Positions 42,031-52,882 are shown, counted from the first letter of the stretch. The stretch: 64,000 nt of DNA from Thereva unica (GCA_949987705.1 OX465282.1:33878039-33942038), one strand, 5' to 3'. Program-made: numbers and translations. Notes: a model not told the origin generated them from the sequence alone.

Positions 42031-42295
42031 TACGAAAATGCAAACTCGTGAGTGAGCACTTATAAATTCCTCATTATAAAATCATGAGTAAAGGAAAGGT
42101 TTTAGTTTCGGCTTGCTCGCACTCATGAATATGGTTGTGTACATAGACTGCTCATGCACATGACTGACGATAACATTTTTGGCATTTTTCACAGGAGCTG
42201 ACCGCTACCGTTAAGAAAAGAACTTGGATATGGATTGTTTAATAATAAAATGCGGTGATAAAAGTTTTAAATATACACTAGTTGATCCAGCAGAC

Positions 42296-42529
42296 TTAGT
42301 TCTGCATAAAATTAATTAACTGACTGGAAAACACAACGAAGATAAAAGAGATATCAATTTGGATCAAAATTATTAATTTCAATTGAATTAAATTTTTGAA
42401 ATCTTTTGATGTTAGTGGCAATGCCTTAGGATAAACAATGTTTTTCGTTTTGCCATCTTCTGCGCAGGTCAATGGTTTCAAAACTTTACGATACTCACGC
42501 GTTTTCGGATGCACAAAGTGCACCAACAT
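42296..42529 (-). other. Orphan frame of 77 codons, function unknown
   Basis: Reads LVHFVHPKTREYRKVLKPLT and VYPKALPLTSKDFKNLIQLK. It is not obviously low-complexity and could be the C-terminal end of some element-borne protein. I cannot assign a family. The downstream end is Ile/Phe-rich. Confidence 0.25.
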
Positions 42530-42589
42530 CTAACGATAGCGTGCGTCAAGGCCGTGACACAATATCCGTGTTTTTAAATTCTTTTATTT

Positions 42590-44104
42590 AACTTGCACTG
42601 TTTGTCGTCAAATCTTGGAAGTTAAATTTGACCCACTTCCCGGTTTCGGATAGAGCTGAAATTTTGCATACACGTTTAGTTTGGATGACAATGCAATCTG
42701 GCCATTTTGTAAAAATATCAAGATAGCGGTTCCAAAATGGCGCCCGCTTTTATTTTACTCACACTGTTTGTCGTCAAATCTTGGAAGTTAAATTTGACCC
42801 ACTTCCCGGTTTCGGATAGAGCTGAAATTTTGCATACACGTTTAGTTTGGATAACAATGCAATCTGGCCATTTTGTAAAAATATCAAGATGGCGGTTCCA
42901 AAATGGCGCCCGATTTTTGAAATTGTGCTCCGCGGCCCTTTGAAATGGGTATCAAATGAAAGGATATGACAGGTAGAACACAATAAGCTATGTGGCGTCA
43001 TTCCAAATTCAAAATGGCGGACAACACTTACACTGTTTGTCGTCAAATCTTGGAAGTTAAATTTGACCCACTTCCCGGTTTCGGATAGAGCTGAAATTTT
43101 GCATACACGTTTAGTTTGGATGACAATGCAATCTGGCCATTTTGTAAAAATATCATGATGGCGGTTCCAAAATGGCGCCCGATTTTTGAAATTGTGCTCC
43201 GCGGCCCTTTGACATGGGTATCAAATGAAAGGATATGACAGGTAGAACACAATAAGCTATGTGGCGTCATTCTAAATTCAAAATGGCGGCCAACACTTGC
43301 ACTGTTTGTCGTCAAATCTTGGAAGTTAAATTTGACCCACTTCCCGGTTTCGGATAGAGCTGAAATTTTACATACACGTTTAGTTTGGGTGACAATTCAA
43401 TCTGGCCATTTTGTAAAAATATCAAGATGGCGGTTCCAAAATGGCGCCCGATTTTTGAAATTGTGCTCCGCGGCCCTCTGACATGGGTATCAAATGAAAG
43501 GATATGACAGGTAGAACACAATAAGCTATGTGGCGTCATTCCAAATTCAAAATGGCGGCCAACACTTAAACTGTTTGTCGTCAAATCTTGGAAGTTAAAT
43601 TTGACCCACTTCCCGGGTTCGGATAGAGCTGAAATTTTGCATACACGTTTAGTTTGGATGACAATGCAATCTGGCCATTTTGTAAAAATATCAAGATGGC
43701 GGTTCCAAAATGGCGCCCGATTTTTGAAATTGTGCTCCGCGGCCCTCTGACATGGGTATTAAATGAAAGGATATGACAGGTAGAACACAATAAGCTATGT
43801 GGCGTCATTCCAAATTCAAAATGGCGGCCAACACTTACACTGTTTGTCGTCAAATCTTGGAAGTTAAATTTGACCCACTTCCCGATTTCGGATAGAGCTG
43901 AAATTTTGCATACACGTTTAGTTTGGATGACAATGCAATCTGGCCATTTTGTAAAAATATCAAGATGGCGGATCCAAAATGGCGCCCGATTTTTAAAATT
44001 GTGCTCCGCGTCCCTCTGACATGGGTATCAAATGAAAGGATATGACAGGTAGGACACAATAAGCTATGTGGCGTCATTCCAAATTCAAAATGGCGGCCAA
44101 CACT
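42590..44104. repeat. 269-bp satellite array
   Basis: CTGTTTGTCGTCAAATCTTGGAAGTTAAATTTGACCC recurs with starts near 42,600, 42,768, 43,037, 43,306, 43,575 and 43,844. Spacing is 269 bp except for the first unit, which is internally shortened (168 bp). Units are about 95% alike and repeat CAAGATGGCGGTTCCAAAATGGCGCCCG. Each full unit gives the same 90-codon minus-strand frame (MTTNSxSVGRHFEF), which shifts frame from unit to unit because 269 is not a multiple of 3. This is best read as a repeat artefact. Confidence 0.92.
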
Positions 44105-44214
44105 AAATTGCGGAAAGCTTATAATAGACTAAAAAGTAGAAAATATAACCGATCAACTACCAATTTTGCACACACTCGTAGTTCGGGTGGTTAATGTGTA
44201 TGAATGATGAGATG

Positions 44215-44465
44215 AATAGTTGAGTTAAGGGTGAGTTGATAATAAAGAAGCAATACACGTTACAAAAAATCACAAACAAACACAGAGATACTGCTGTCAA
44301 CTAAATTCAACTACTCAAATACTGAACTCATGTCCGTATGCATAATTTCAACTAAACCCAGGTAGCAGAGCTGAGTCGAGTTCAGTCAACCTTAACCCAA
44401 CTCGACTCCCGTTTACATGTAGTTAGACTTGGGTTCAACTTGAGTTCAACTCATCATGTATAAGT
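44215..44465. mobile_element. Dispersed MITE-like repeat, copy 1
   Basis: Contains AGAGCTGAGTCGAGTTCAGTCAACC and ACATGTAGTTAGACTTGGGTTCAACTTGAG. The same phrases occur inverted at 62,445-62,640. It is rich in AACTCA/TGAGTT-type words that fold back on themselves. No coding capacity. Confidence 0.55.
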
Positions 44466-44645
44466 ACTAAATGCAATCTGACCTTTTTGTAAAAAAATCA
44501 AGAAGACGGTTCCGAGATGGCGGCCGTTTTTGCAATTATGTTCCACCGAGCCCACGACATGGGTATCAAATGAATACAGTAAACTGTGTGACGTAATTTT
44601 AAATCTAATAGAATTGCCATCATAAAATGGCGGAATACATATAAT
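44466..44645 (+). repeat. Diverged satellite-related monomer
   Basis: GCAATCTGACCTTTTTGTAAAAAAATCAAGA, CGGTTCCGAGATGGCGGCCG and GGGTATCAAATGA follow the 269-bp unit at lower identity. It is separated from the main array by the MITE before it. Confidence 0.6.
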
Positions 44646-44667
44646 AAACTAAAAAGTAGAAAATAAA

Positions 44668-45060
44668 ATAAATGGTTAAAAAAATTTTTTAAAAAAAATT
44701 CTTTACATTAACTAAAAAATGTACTGAAAAGTAAAAAATAAAAAATATTTTAAAGAAAGCGTGAAATTTCAATTTTAATGAAAAAGTTAATTAAAAGAAT
44801 GGCGCATTTTTCATCAAAAAATTTTGTTAGAATTTGAAATTAACAAAGCAAAAAATTGAGGGTTATTGTAAATCTCACGCGATTTACAGTTATATTTTCA
44901 ATTTTTGATGAAAAATGCGCCATTCTTTTAATTAACTTTTTCATTAAAATTGAAATTTCACGCTTTCTTTAAAATATTTTTTATTTTTTACTTTTCAGTA
45001 CATTTTTTAGTTAATGTAAAGAATTTTTTTTAAAAAATTTTTTTAACCATTTATTTTTTT
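44668..45060. mobile_element. Long palindrome (fold-back element)
   Basis: Arms of about 150 bp: 44,668-44,822 (ATGGTTAAAAAAATTTTTTAAAAAAAATTC to GAATGGCGCATTTTTCATC) and the complement at about 44,905-45,055. The loop of about 80 bp contains AAATCTCACGCGATTT. AT-rich, noncoding. Confidence 0.8.
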
Positions 45061-45420
45061 TAATGAACTATATAGTTCTTTTATCGAGTTCATTAAAAAA
45101 CAAGGGGAATTTTATGAAGCGCCTACTTCGATGCTTAAAAATTTCAAAATTAAATGGAAGTTAAGTGTTATTTTTTACACTGTAACACGAAATCCCCTCC
45201 CTAATAAATTTACTTCTAAAAAATCAATTATTTTCTATAAATTTTCTCTCATAACTTTCCTGTTATTTTTATTTTTAAATTACGTCTTTTCGACCCCTTA
45301 AAGTATACAACATTCCGAAAAGAAAGGGAAATTATGAAATTTCCCAAAACCTCGATAGAGACTCCGATAAAACCTGGGTCTTGAGATTTTTATGGGGAAG
45401 AACTATATAGTTCATTAAAA
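45060..45420. mobile_element. Element with self-palindromic ends (GAACTATATAGTTC)
   Basis: TTAATGAACTATATAGTTCTT near 45,061 and AAGAACTATATAGTTCATTAA near 45,402-45,418 are inverted copies, and each contains its own 14-bp palindrome. The interior is noncoding. Confidence 0.5.
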
Positions 45421-45499
45421 AAACACGGCTAATGGTGGCTTCGGCTTCGATTTCGAAGCCGATGTCTGTCAGAATCAAATGGAAGCGTGCCAGTACTTA

Positions 45500-46830
45500 T
45501 TACACAATGGCTGCTTCGGCTTCGGATTCGATTTCGAATCCGAAGCCCCAATCAAATGCTATTTGATATTCGAAGCCGCGTCGGTTTAATTTTCTTGAAA
45601 AAACGAAGTGCGACCATTGTGTCACAGCCTTAATTAGGCTAACCATCTCCTGCTTGGCTAGATAGTCGGCTTTCTCGCTCCTGTCTATGTTTCTATGGCC
45701 GTGAATCCAGACGAGAATCACGTTGTGCTTTCTACCAAGCCTATCTAGCTCAGCTCTACATCGCTCCACTAACTTCGAGCACATCATTACTGAATCCGGA
45801 GGTTTTATAGAGGCTTGGCTGTCTATGTCTAATTCCAATACTACAACTTATGTAAGCTCTAAGTTCATTGTTTGGCAGACTTCCTGGATCGCAAGCACTG
45901 CAGTTTGAAAGACACTAGCGTACACTGGGAGATGCCAGGACAGTGGACTATTAGTGGTCTCTAGATAAACCCCTGCTCCGACGCCCTCTCACGTTTTGGA
46001 GCCTTCGGTGAATATTCGTACATCGAATATCGCACATCTCCGTTTCTCCACTCTTTTTATGAGAATAATTCAACGTAAAAGTCCTTCCTCAACGTCAATC
46101 TAGAGGAAGGTAGTCTGTGGTTGTAGCGACCTCAAGTAGCAAATTCAAAATATTGCTATGCCCTTAGGGTTTTGAGGTTTAGGCCCCGGATTCCTTCAAT
46201 CTCTCGGGAGAGAGGGTGTAGGTGCAAGAGAATGTCGAGAGCTTTCATGAGGCATGTCCTCATGGCTCTTATTACCCCTACTGTTGCCGTTCTTTGGATC
46301 CTTCCCATTTTTGTGAGGTGAGAGCCTTGCTAGTTACCCACCATACTAGCTACCCACACGTGAGTATTGGGGGTACCACAATTCTGTACATCCACAGGAC
46401 CATCTTTGGCTTGAGACAACATGTTTTGTCAAAAGTCTTTTTACTGGCGTAGAAGGCTACACAGGCTTTCTTTACCTTTCGTCGATGTTCGTCTTCCAGT
46501 TGAGTTAAGGATCCAGTGGTACACCTAGAAATTGCACTCTAGAGGATAAGGTGGGAATACATCCTCGCAATTTGTAAAAAGCATCACCTCAGTTTTTCCC
46601 GAATTGACTGCCAAACCACAGCCTGCTGCCAATTTTATGTGGGAGTATGGGTATGGACGTGAGAGTCGGTGACTCTTTCTAGTGGCTTAAGCACGAAGGA
46701 TGACAGGCTAATCGGCCTACAGTCCTTCGCGGATTCGTTACCTCTTCTCTCTATCTTTGAGATGAAGACGATCCTCGCCCATTTCCAACTCATTGGGACA
46801 TAGCTGAGCACCGACACATAGCAGAGTTTG
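45500..46830 (-). pseudogene. Non-LTR retrotransposon relic with RNase H, minus strand
   Basis: Read from 46,817 down: YVPMSWKWARIVFISKIERR and DCRPISLSSFVLKPLERV (start of RT), then near 46,620-46,580 a piece like AVNSGKTEVMLF, then KKACVAFYASKKTF and KPKMVLWMYRIVVPPILTCG (thumb), and finally at 45,838-45,500 LDIDSQASIKPPDS and VILVWIHGHRNIDRSEKADYLA (RNase H Asp, His and final Asp). Order and motifs fit an I/LOA/R1-type element. Many stops and the missing YADD make it inactive. GGCTTCGG palindromes at 45,440-45,560 lie at its 3' end. Confidence 0.75.
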
Positions 46831-47481
46831 ACGATCAGAAAGAAGACCTTCTTACTTTATCGAGATAATGAAGCTAGTCCTGGTTTTATTATTTATGAAG
46901 GTAGAGTTTGTCGTGCATGTAAGCGAGGTAGTGCATGTAAGTCCACTTTTAATTTGAATTCCTTTGTTGGAAATATTCAATTTCGATTTTATTTTATCCC
47001 GTATTATCATAATATGAATAATAATTTCTAAACCTCCGCTATGTCGACTCAACTTACTTGTACTACACTATTCTGTAGTAACTACTTAACGACATACTAA
47101 GGCCTATTTTACACGATGCAACGCGTAACGAAACCAAAGTTTTCCAATATTTTATCGATGTCTACACGGGTAATAGCAGCAAATAATACGTCAAAATTTA
47201 TTGCTCGTTTCTCTTTTGTAGTTGCCCACACACCCGTCGCTTTGTTTGGAAAACTTAAGTGGCCATTTTTGTTTTTAATTCCTCCTTATACTTTCATTTC
47301 CTACGAAAGAGAAACAACAGAGAGATCAGAGAAACAACAACAAACCTGAATCTGTCAAAACTGTTTCCTAAAAAGTTGCTTCAAAAGTTTCATGGCATTG
47401 TTTCGTGTTTCTTCAAGCCCTCTCTCGCCCCTACACCAAGCTTGCGGCAACTTTTTGTTTCGTGTTATTGAAATTTTCTTC
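46831..47481. other. No gene recognised
   Basis: No supported gene; short frames only. Confidence 0.35.
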
Positions 47482-47697
47482 TTAAAGCCTAGTATCCTGT
47501 TCGTGCGGAATTCCGCTCTGCAGAGAATCTATATAACTAGTCTAAATTCCGCTTAGCTGGGAGAGTTATGTAGACACTGTACATAGACCTGACAGTTGGG
47601 TAATTTGAAACTGCTTCTGCCCGCGTTATGACAAATTGAGAAAATTGCCAGCCTGTCGGGGAAAATCCACTATTTGGAAAAAAAGAAAATTGAAAAG

Positions 47698-47702
47698 GAA
47701 TT
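47698..47702. other. Copia target-site duplication (GAATT)
   Basis: GAATT at 47,698-47,702 and again at 52,410-52,414, immediately outside the LTRs. Confidence 0.88.
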
Positions 47703-47918
47703 TCTTGCAGGGAGATAAGAAAAAATAATATATTAATAATAAAACACACGGCGTTTGGAACACGATTATTTATTTAACCTCTATCTCCAAAGGTTCACGA
47801 CTGACTGTCTAACAAAATAAAAAAAGAGAAAAAGAGAGAACAAAAACTTCTTACAAGTGTTACTCTAAGTTCTATATGTATGTGTGTACGATGAGTTAGG
47901 TACTTCGTATATCCAACA
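47703..47918 (-). repeat. Copia 3' LTR
   Basis: On the minus strand runs TGTTGGATATACGAAG...CCCTGCAAGA. Pol ends inside it at 47,896. Confidence 0.92.
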
Positions 47919-50900
47919 CCTCCCCTCGAAGTGCTGACGTCATCGGCTTTTGAATATCCTCACATGCAACTCCCAATGCAATTGAACATTTACGATGCTT
48001 GGTGCCATTTAGCCCTTTGGTTAAAATGTCCGCAGGCATTTCCTGAGATGATAGATATTCCAATTCGATTATCCTATTTCGAACACAATCTCGAATGAAG
48101 TAATGACGGATATCAATATGTTTGGTCCTTGAGTGATAACCAAAACTTCTTATGAGTTTTTGGGCGCCCTGGTTGTCATTTAATAGTGTCACGCATTCAG
48201 AAGTGATCCCAATATTCATTAAGATGCCTCTCAAATACAATGCTTCCTTGGCAGCTTCAGATATCGCCAAGTATTCAGCTTCAGTGCTGGACAGTGCCAC
48301 CGTCCGCTGTTTGCGCGCTTCCCAACTTATGGCAGCTCCTGCTAATATAAACGCATATCCTGAATAAGATCGTCTGTCAGTAAGATTTGCTCCCCAATCT
48401 GCATCGACAACTCCGTACAATTCCATGTTAGATCTTTTATAAAGTATACCGTAGTTGACTGTGCCCTTTAGATATCTTAATATTCTTTTTGCGGCCTTCC
48501 AATGATCTTCGCTGTAATTAGTGTTGAACTGACTCAAAAAATTTACTGCATATGTAATATCTGGACGTGTTGTCACTGATAAATACAACAGCGCGCCAAT
48601 GAGTCGTTGGTATGGATACATCCTCATTTTATATTCATCTGGTGTTGTTGGTTTACGTAAATTACACTCTTTCTCAATTGGAGTTCGAGCTGGTTTGCAA
48701 TCACTCATGCCAAATCGCTCTAAGATTTTATCAGTATATTGACGCTGTGACAAGAAAACTAGATGTGACTTCAGATTTTGTGTGAACTCGATTCCCACAC
48801 AGCGTTTAACATGCCCTATATCCTTCATTTCGAATGACTCTGCCAATGATTTTTTCAACGCAATTATTCCTTCGATGTCACTTGACGCTATTAGCAAATC
48901 ATCAACATATACTGCAACTAATAACAGCTTGTTATTCTTTTGAGAAGTAAATAAACACGGATCTTCAATGCAAGGTACTAATCCTGATTCGCGTAATTTG
49001 GCTGTAAGTCGCTCATACCATTGTATTCCAGCCTGACGCAATCCATATAGAGCCTTTTTTAGCAAACATACTGCATCTTCCTCTTTCGATAATGCTTCTA
49101 TCCAACGTAGAGTAGTCTCCTTAACCTGATTTTCAAAATATTTAGATGTATTTGATCCCACCTGTTTACCAGATTTTATGTTTTCCAATACGGTCGTTAA
49201 TTCTTCAGGTACTTCCATGTAGACATCTTCTTTTAATTCTCCATTTAAATACGCTGTCACTACATCCATTTGGTGAATTTCCAAACCTTTTTCTGCTGCT
49301 ATTGCTGATAGTAATCGGATTGAAGTAGAACGTGCTACTGGTGAAAATGTCTCCTGAAAATCCTCCCCTGGCCGTTGTGAGCATCCTTTGGCAACTAAGC
49401 GCACTTTTTTCTTTCCATTTGTTGTGCCATCATCTTTGGTACAAAAAACAAATCTACTTTTGATTACTTTTCGTTTTTTCGGTCGTTGAACTATTTCCCA
49501 AGTTTTATTTCTTATTTGTGCTAAATATTCATCCTCCATGGCTCTTCTCCACGCTTCCGCTTCATTAGTGTCCATCGCATCTTGTAATGTCACTGGATCG
49601 TCTACTTCTTCGAAGTTTGCAATGTTGCACTCAATGATTTCATCTTTGTTAACTTCATCACCAGTCATTTCTTCTTCTTTCTTGTTGGTTGTTATTTGAA
49701 ACAATTTCCGTGGTCTTCCTCTTAATCCAGATCTAAGCAACTTAGGGCGACCCTTGCCTCGTCTTGGGGGTGCTGAACTTATATTTAATGGTTTTTCTTC
49801 GTCGGTATTTTGATGTTTATCAATTTTTTCACTTAAAAATTCGATTTCAATCTCTTCGCGATTCGCATTTAGGTCGCTTCCACTTTTAAAAAAATCTTCA
49901 TTTGTTTCCTCGAATACATTTTCTTTCAAAAATTTTACATCCCGGGTCACTATTATTCTTCGTAAATTCGGCGACCATAGTCTATACGCTTTTGACTCAC
50001 TCGAGTAACCAACAAACACACATTTTTCAGATCGAGACTCGAATTTTCCCCTTGATTTTTCCTTTTTTAGGACGTATGCTTTTGTTCCGAAAACTTGCAT
50101 GTGTACAATCGTTGGCTTTTTGCCTGTCCAAACTTCGTGGGGCACTTGTCCATTTAACGCTTTTGTGGGACAACGATTACGAATATAACACGCGGTATTC
50201 ACTGCTTCCGCCCAAAATATTGGAGGTACATTTGCTTGTTTCATCATACACCTGGCCATTTCCACAATTGTTCTATTTTTTCTCTCGGCCAACCCATTTT
50301 GTTGCGGTGTATACGGTGCAGCATATCGTCTTCTAATCCCGCACCCTTCTAAATATGTGTTAAAATCGCGGTTATGATATTCTTTCCCATTATCCGATTG
50401 CAAAAACTTTATTTTCTTTCCGGTTAAAGTCTCGGCCGCGGCTTTAAACTTTTGAAAGGCGCTTAACACTTCTGATTTATGTTTCAAAAAATATATCTCG
50501 CACCAACGCGATTTGTCGTCTATAAATGTCACAAAAAATCGTGCACCTGAATGCGATAAATGCCTCATAGGGCCACACACGTCACTGTGGACAATTTCAA
50601 GCAGTTCACTTGTACGATTTTCTTTACCTTTCGGAAAACTTAATCTTGTCTGCTTTTGACTAATACACACTTCACACGTTGACAATTTTTGTTCCTGTTT
50701 GATATTCAAGCCATGAACCATATATTTTTGCGCCATTTCCTTCAAGTCGTGTTCATTTAAATGTCCCATTTTATAGTGCCACTCATCTATTTCACTCGTC
50801 GGTTTTTTACTTGTTTCTGTTATATTTGCCACATCTTGCCGTCTTTTCACATAATATAGATTTCCTATACGATCTGCACTGAACAATACATTTTCCTGTT

Positions 50901-51651
50901 TATCTACCACTATCGCGTTATTTCGACGAAATCTCACCTCGTAACCTTTGTCTGTTATTTTTGAAACGGACATCAGATTCGTTCGTAAATCTGATACGTA
51001 TAATACTTTTTCCAGGTTTAGATTTCGATCACTTATTGGTAACTTGACATTTCCCGCACCACTTATCTGTGTTGACTGGTCATTTGCCAGATTCAGTGTT
51101 TTGTTTACTTTCGCCAGATTGTCAAAAGAGTTTTTATCTGCACTCATGTGAGCCGTACATCCACTGTCCAGACACCAGTTAATTTTCTCAACTTTGTCTG
51201 TGTTGAACAATACAGTTTCTACACAATTTAGCGCCACATCCGCGCGCGTTGGACTAGAACAGGCCAATTCTTTTTCTTCAATTTTTCGCGCACTTTGTGT
51301 TTGTATTTTCGCGGTACAATTCCTTGCATAGTGTCCTCTCTTTGCACACCTAAAACATGTAACTTGACGACTCTGCTCTTTTGATGCTTTATTTTGTTTC
51401 TCATTTACATTTCTCTTAGGCACACTTGCTCTAAATTTAGCCGAGTTATATTTTCGATCATATTTTCTTGTAAATAAAGCATTTGAGTCTTCTCGGTCTT
51501 CGTTGGCTCTGCGCGATTCGTGCTCTTCCAAAATTTTAACTCTTAAAACATCAGGCGTCGGCAATTCGTCGCGCGTTTCTACAGCACATCTAAATGTTTC
51601 GTATGTATCCGGCAGACTATACAGCAACAATATGGTCAATAAATTCATCAC
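47896..51651 (-). CDS. Copia pol polyprotein (protease, integrase, RT, RNase H)
   Basis: 1,251 codons open. In order: a gag C-terminal part with zinc knuckle CFRCAKRGHYARNC (99-112), aspartyl protease WCLDSGCTAHMS (D162), integrase zinc region WHYKMGHLNEHDL to CEVC (291-329) and core IVHSDVCGPM (D357), LQSDNGKEYH (D420) and QNGLAERKNR (E456), RT with HQMDVVTAYLNG (D796) and VAVYVDDLLIA (YVDD at 915-918), and RNase H with VDADWGAN and ALSSTEAEYLAISEA. All catalytic residues looked for are present. The ATG at 51,651 is probably not a true start: it overlaps the gag frame by 35 bp, and copia relatives encode one continuous polyprotein. A frameshift, mutational or programmed, joins them. Confidence 0.93.
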   Translation of the reverse strand: MMNLLTILLLYSLPDTYETFRCAVETRDELPTPDVLRVKILEEHESRRANEDREDSNALFTRKYDRKYNSAKFRASVPKRNVNEKQNKASKEQSRQVTCFRCAKRGHYARNCTAKIQTQSARKIEEKELACSSPTRADVALNCVETVLFNTDKVEKINWCLDSGCTAHMSADKNSFDNLAKVNKTLNLANDQSTQISGAGNVKLPISDRNLNLEKVLYVSDLRTNLMSVSKITDKGYEVRFRRNNAIVVDKQENVLFSADRIGNLYYVKRRQDVANITETSKKPTSEIDEWHYKMGHLNEHDLKEMAQKYMVHGLNIKQEQKLSTCEVCISQKQTRLSFPKGKENRTSELLEIVHSDVCGPMRHLSHSGARFFVTFIDDKSRWCEIYFLKHKSEVLSAFQKFKAAAETLTGKKIKFLQSDNGKEYHNRDFNTYLEGCGIRRRYAAPYTPQQNGLAERKNRTIVEMARCMMKQANVPPIFWAEAVNTACYIRNRCPTKALNGQVPHEVWTGKKPTIVHMQVFGTKAYVLKKEKSRGKFESRSEKCVFVGYSSESKAYRLWSPNLRRIIVTRDVKFLKENVFEETNEDFFKSGSDLNANREEIEIEFLSEKIDKHQNTDEEKPLNISSAPPRRGKGRPKLLRSGLRGRPRKLFQITTNKKEEEMTGDEVNKDEIIECNIANFEEVDDPVTLQDAMDTNEAEAWRRAMEDEYLAQIRNKTWEIVQRPKKRKVIKSRFVFCTKDDGTTNGKKKVRLVAKGCSQRPGEDFQETFSPVARSTSIRLLSAIAAEKGLEIHQMDVVTAYLNGELKEDVYMEVPEELTTVLENIKSGKQVGSNTSKYFENQVKETTLRWIEALSKEEDAVCLLKKALYGLRQAGIQWYERLTAKLRESGLVPCIEDPCLFTSQKNNKLLLVAVYVDDLLIASSDIEGIIALKKSLAESFEMKDIGHVKRCVGIEFTQNLKSHLVFLSQRQYTDKILERFGMSDCKPARTPIEKECNLRKPTTPDEYKMRMYPYQRLIGALLYLSVTTRPDITYAVNFLSQFNTNYSEDHWKAAKRILRYLKGTVNYGILYKRSNMELYGVVDADWGANLTDRRSYSGYAFILAGAAISWEARKQRTVALSSTEAEYLAISEAAKEALYLRGILMNIGITSECVTLLNDNQGAQKLIRSFGYHSRTKHIDIRHYFIRDCVRNRIIELEYLSSQEMPADILTKGLNGTKHRKCSIALGVACEDIQKPMTSALRGEVLDIRST

Positions 51652-52099
51652 CTACAGATACACCGATTTCCTTGAGTTTATTAACAGCTTCAAAAAATTC
51701 GTTGAGATGTTCTCTAACTTTGTCTCCTTCCTTCATGCGTGCTAGTGCTACACGTTTCAGTAGCGTTGCTTTTCTCGCTGGTCCCTTCGAGTGATATGTT
51801 GACTGTAATTTTAACCATACTTCTTTCGATGTGGTGTTTTCCTTGATGAGCCCTAATTCCGAGGGGGTCATAGCCAACAAAATGTCGGCACACGCTTTTT
51901 GGTCATTGCGCTTCCATTCTTCAAGAGCTATTTTTTCAAGGGTTGTTGTTTCTTCTTCATCTGTTTTGACTACAGGACAGGGTTTGCTTCCTTCCACGTA
52001 TGCCCACAAATCATTCTTAATTAGTATTGCACGCATTTGCAACTTCCATGTGTCATAATTTTCGGCGTTTAGCGGTTCAATCCTTACTGAAGTTGCCAT
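51617..52099 (-). CDS. Copia gag N-terminal part
   Basis: 160 codons from MATSVRIEPLNAENYDTWKL, the standard opening of copia-type Gag, through LWAYVEGSKP, ADILLAMTPSEL and EVWLKLQSTYHSKGPARKA to EFFEAVNKLKEIGVSVGDEF, then a stop at 51,617. Gag forms the particle. The following pol frame continues the same protein one base out of phase (+1), with 35 bp of overlap. Confidence 0.92.
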   Translation of the reverse strand: MATSVRIEPLNAENYDTWKLQMRAILIKNDLWAYVEGSKPCPVVKTDEEETTTLEKIALEEWKRNDQKACADILLAMTPSELGLIKENTTSKEVWLKLQSTYHSKGPARKATLLKRVALARMKEGDKVREHLNEFFEAVNKLKEIGVSVGDEFIDHIVAV

Positions 52100-52179
52100 T
52101 TTACCTGGCTCCGAAAAACGTTCTTCACGTTACTCTCGCGACACCAACACGATATGATTTTATTATTTTTTCGCGTACC

Positions 52180-52193
52180 CTGGGCCCATAACC
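52180..52193 (-). other. Copia primer-binding site (half tRNA-iMet)
   Basis: Directly inside the 5' LTR the minus strand reads GGTTATGGGCCCAG, complementary to the anticodon-arm region of initiator tRNA-Met. Copia is known to prime with a 5' half of this tRNA. Confidence 0.85.
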
Positions 52194-52409
52194 TCTTGCA
52201 GGGAGATAAGAAAAAATAATATATTAATAATAAAACACACGGCGTTTGGAACACGATTATTTATTTAACCTCTATCTCCAAAGGTTCACGACTGACTGTC
52301 TAACAAAATAAAAAAAGAGAAAAAGAGAGAACAAAAACTTCTTACAAGTGTTACTCTAAGTTCTATATGTATGTGTGTACGATGAGTTAGGTACTTCGTA
52401 TATCCAACA
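52194..52409 (-). repeat. Copia 5' LTR
   Basis: 216 bp, no difference from the 3' LTR seen on reading. Carries a long A-rich stretch (AAATAAAAAAAGAGAAAAAGAGAG on the plus strand). Confidence 0.92.
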
Positions 52410-52882
52410 GAATTTTATTAAAGATGCATATTTTATACATACATATATCCTCGTAAATTTGACTAGCTAAAAGATTTTAAAAGAGAGTAAAAATAATCAA
52501 GGGAAGATTTTGGATTTAAAATGTAAAAAACACATTACAATTAAATCATTGTTACTTGACGCGAACATTGGTTAATGTTACACTTTTCAATCTCGTATGC
52601 CGTCGCAAAGTAAACGTCACAATTTTCGCTCATGAAAATAGTAAATACATTTCTTGAAGCTAAGTATCCTGCAGCAAATCAAACGAGAAGTCTCCACTCA
52701 GAAAAAAACCCCATCTATTTTCTAGAATACAAAGCTCATTTACGGGTCTCAATTCCGCAAGAACAGGATACTAAACTTTATGGATGGAATTTAGACCGTC
52801 CTCTAACCTGAATTCCGCACACTGTTTTACATGCATTTTAAAGGGGCGTCTGAATTCCGCACGAACAAGGTACTAGGCTTAA

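Larger units (their letters stand above)
47703..52409 (-). mobile_element. Copia LTR retrotransposon, young, gag/pol frameshifted
   Basis: A 4,707-bp element with two 216-bp LTRs that appear identical by eye, a 5-bp duplication, a purine tract before the 3' LTR (47,919-47,927 on the minus strand) and a half-tRNA primer site. Gene order gag-protease-integrase-RT-RNase H is the copia order. The only visible lesion is a change of frame between gag and pol. Confidence 0.93.
47486..52878. mobile_element. TTAA-flanked MITE split by the copia element
   Basis: GCCTAGTATCCTGTTCGTGCGGAATTC near 47,487 and its near-complement GAATTCCGCACGAACAAGGTACTAGGC ending at 52,878 are flanked by TTAA (47,482-47,485 and 52,879-52,882). 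Without copia the element is roughly 670 bp. TTAA and the CCTAG-like end suggest a piggyBac-type origin; one extra A on the left makes this tentative. Confidence 0.6.

Noticed and set aside
42774..44077. Five near-identical 75-90 codon minus-strand frames as a tandem gene family
   Set aside because: The period is 269 bp, not a multiple of 3. The frames start and stop in the same satellite words, and base-level identity explains them.
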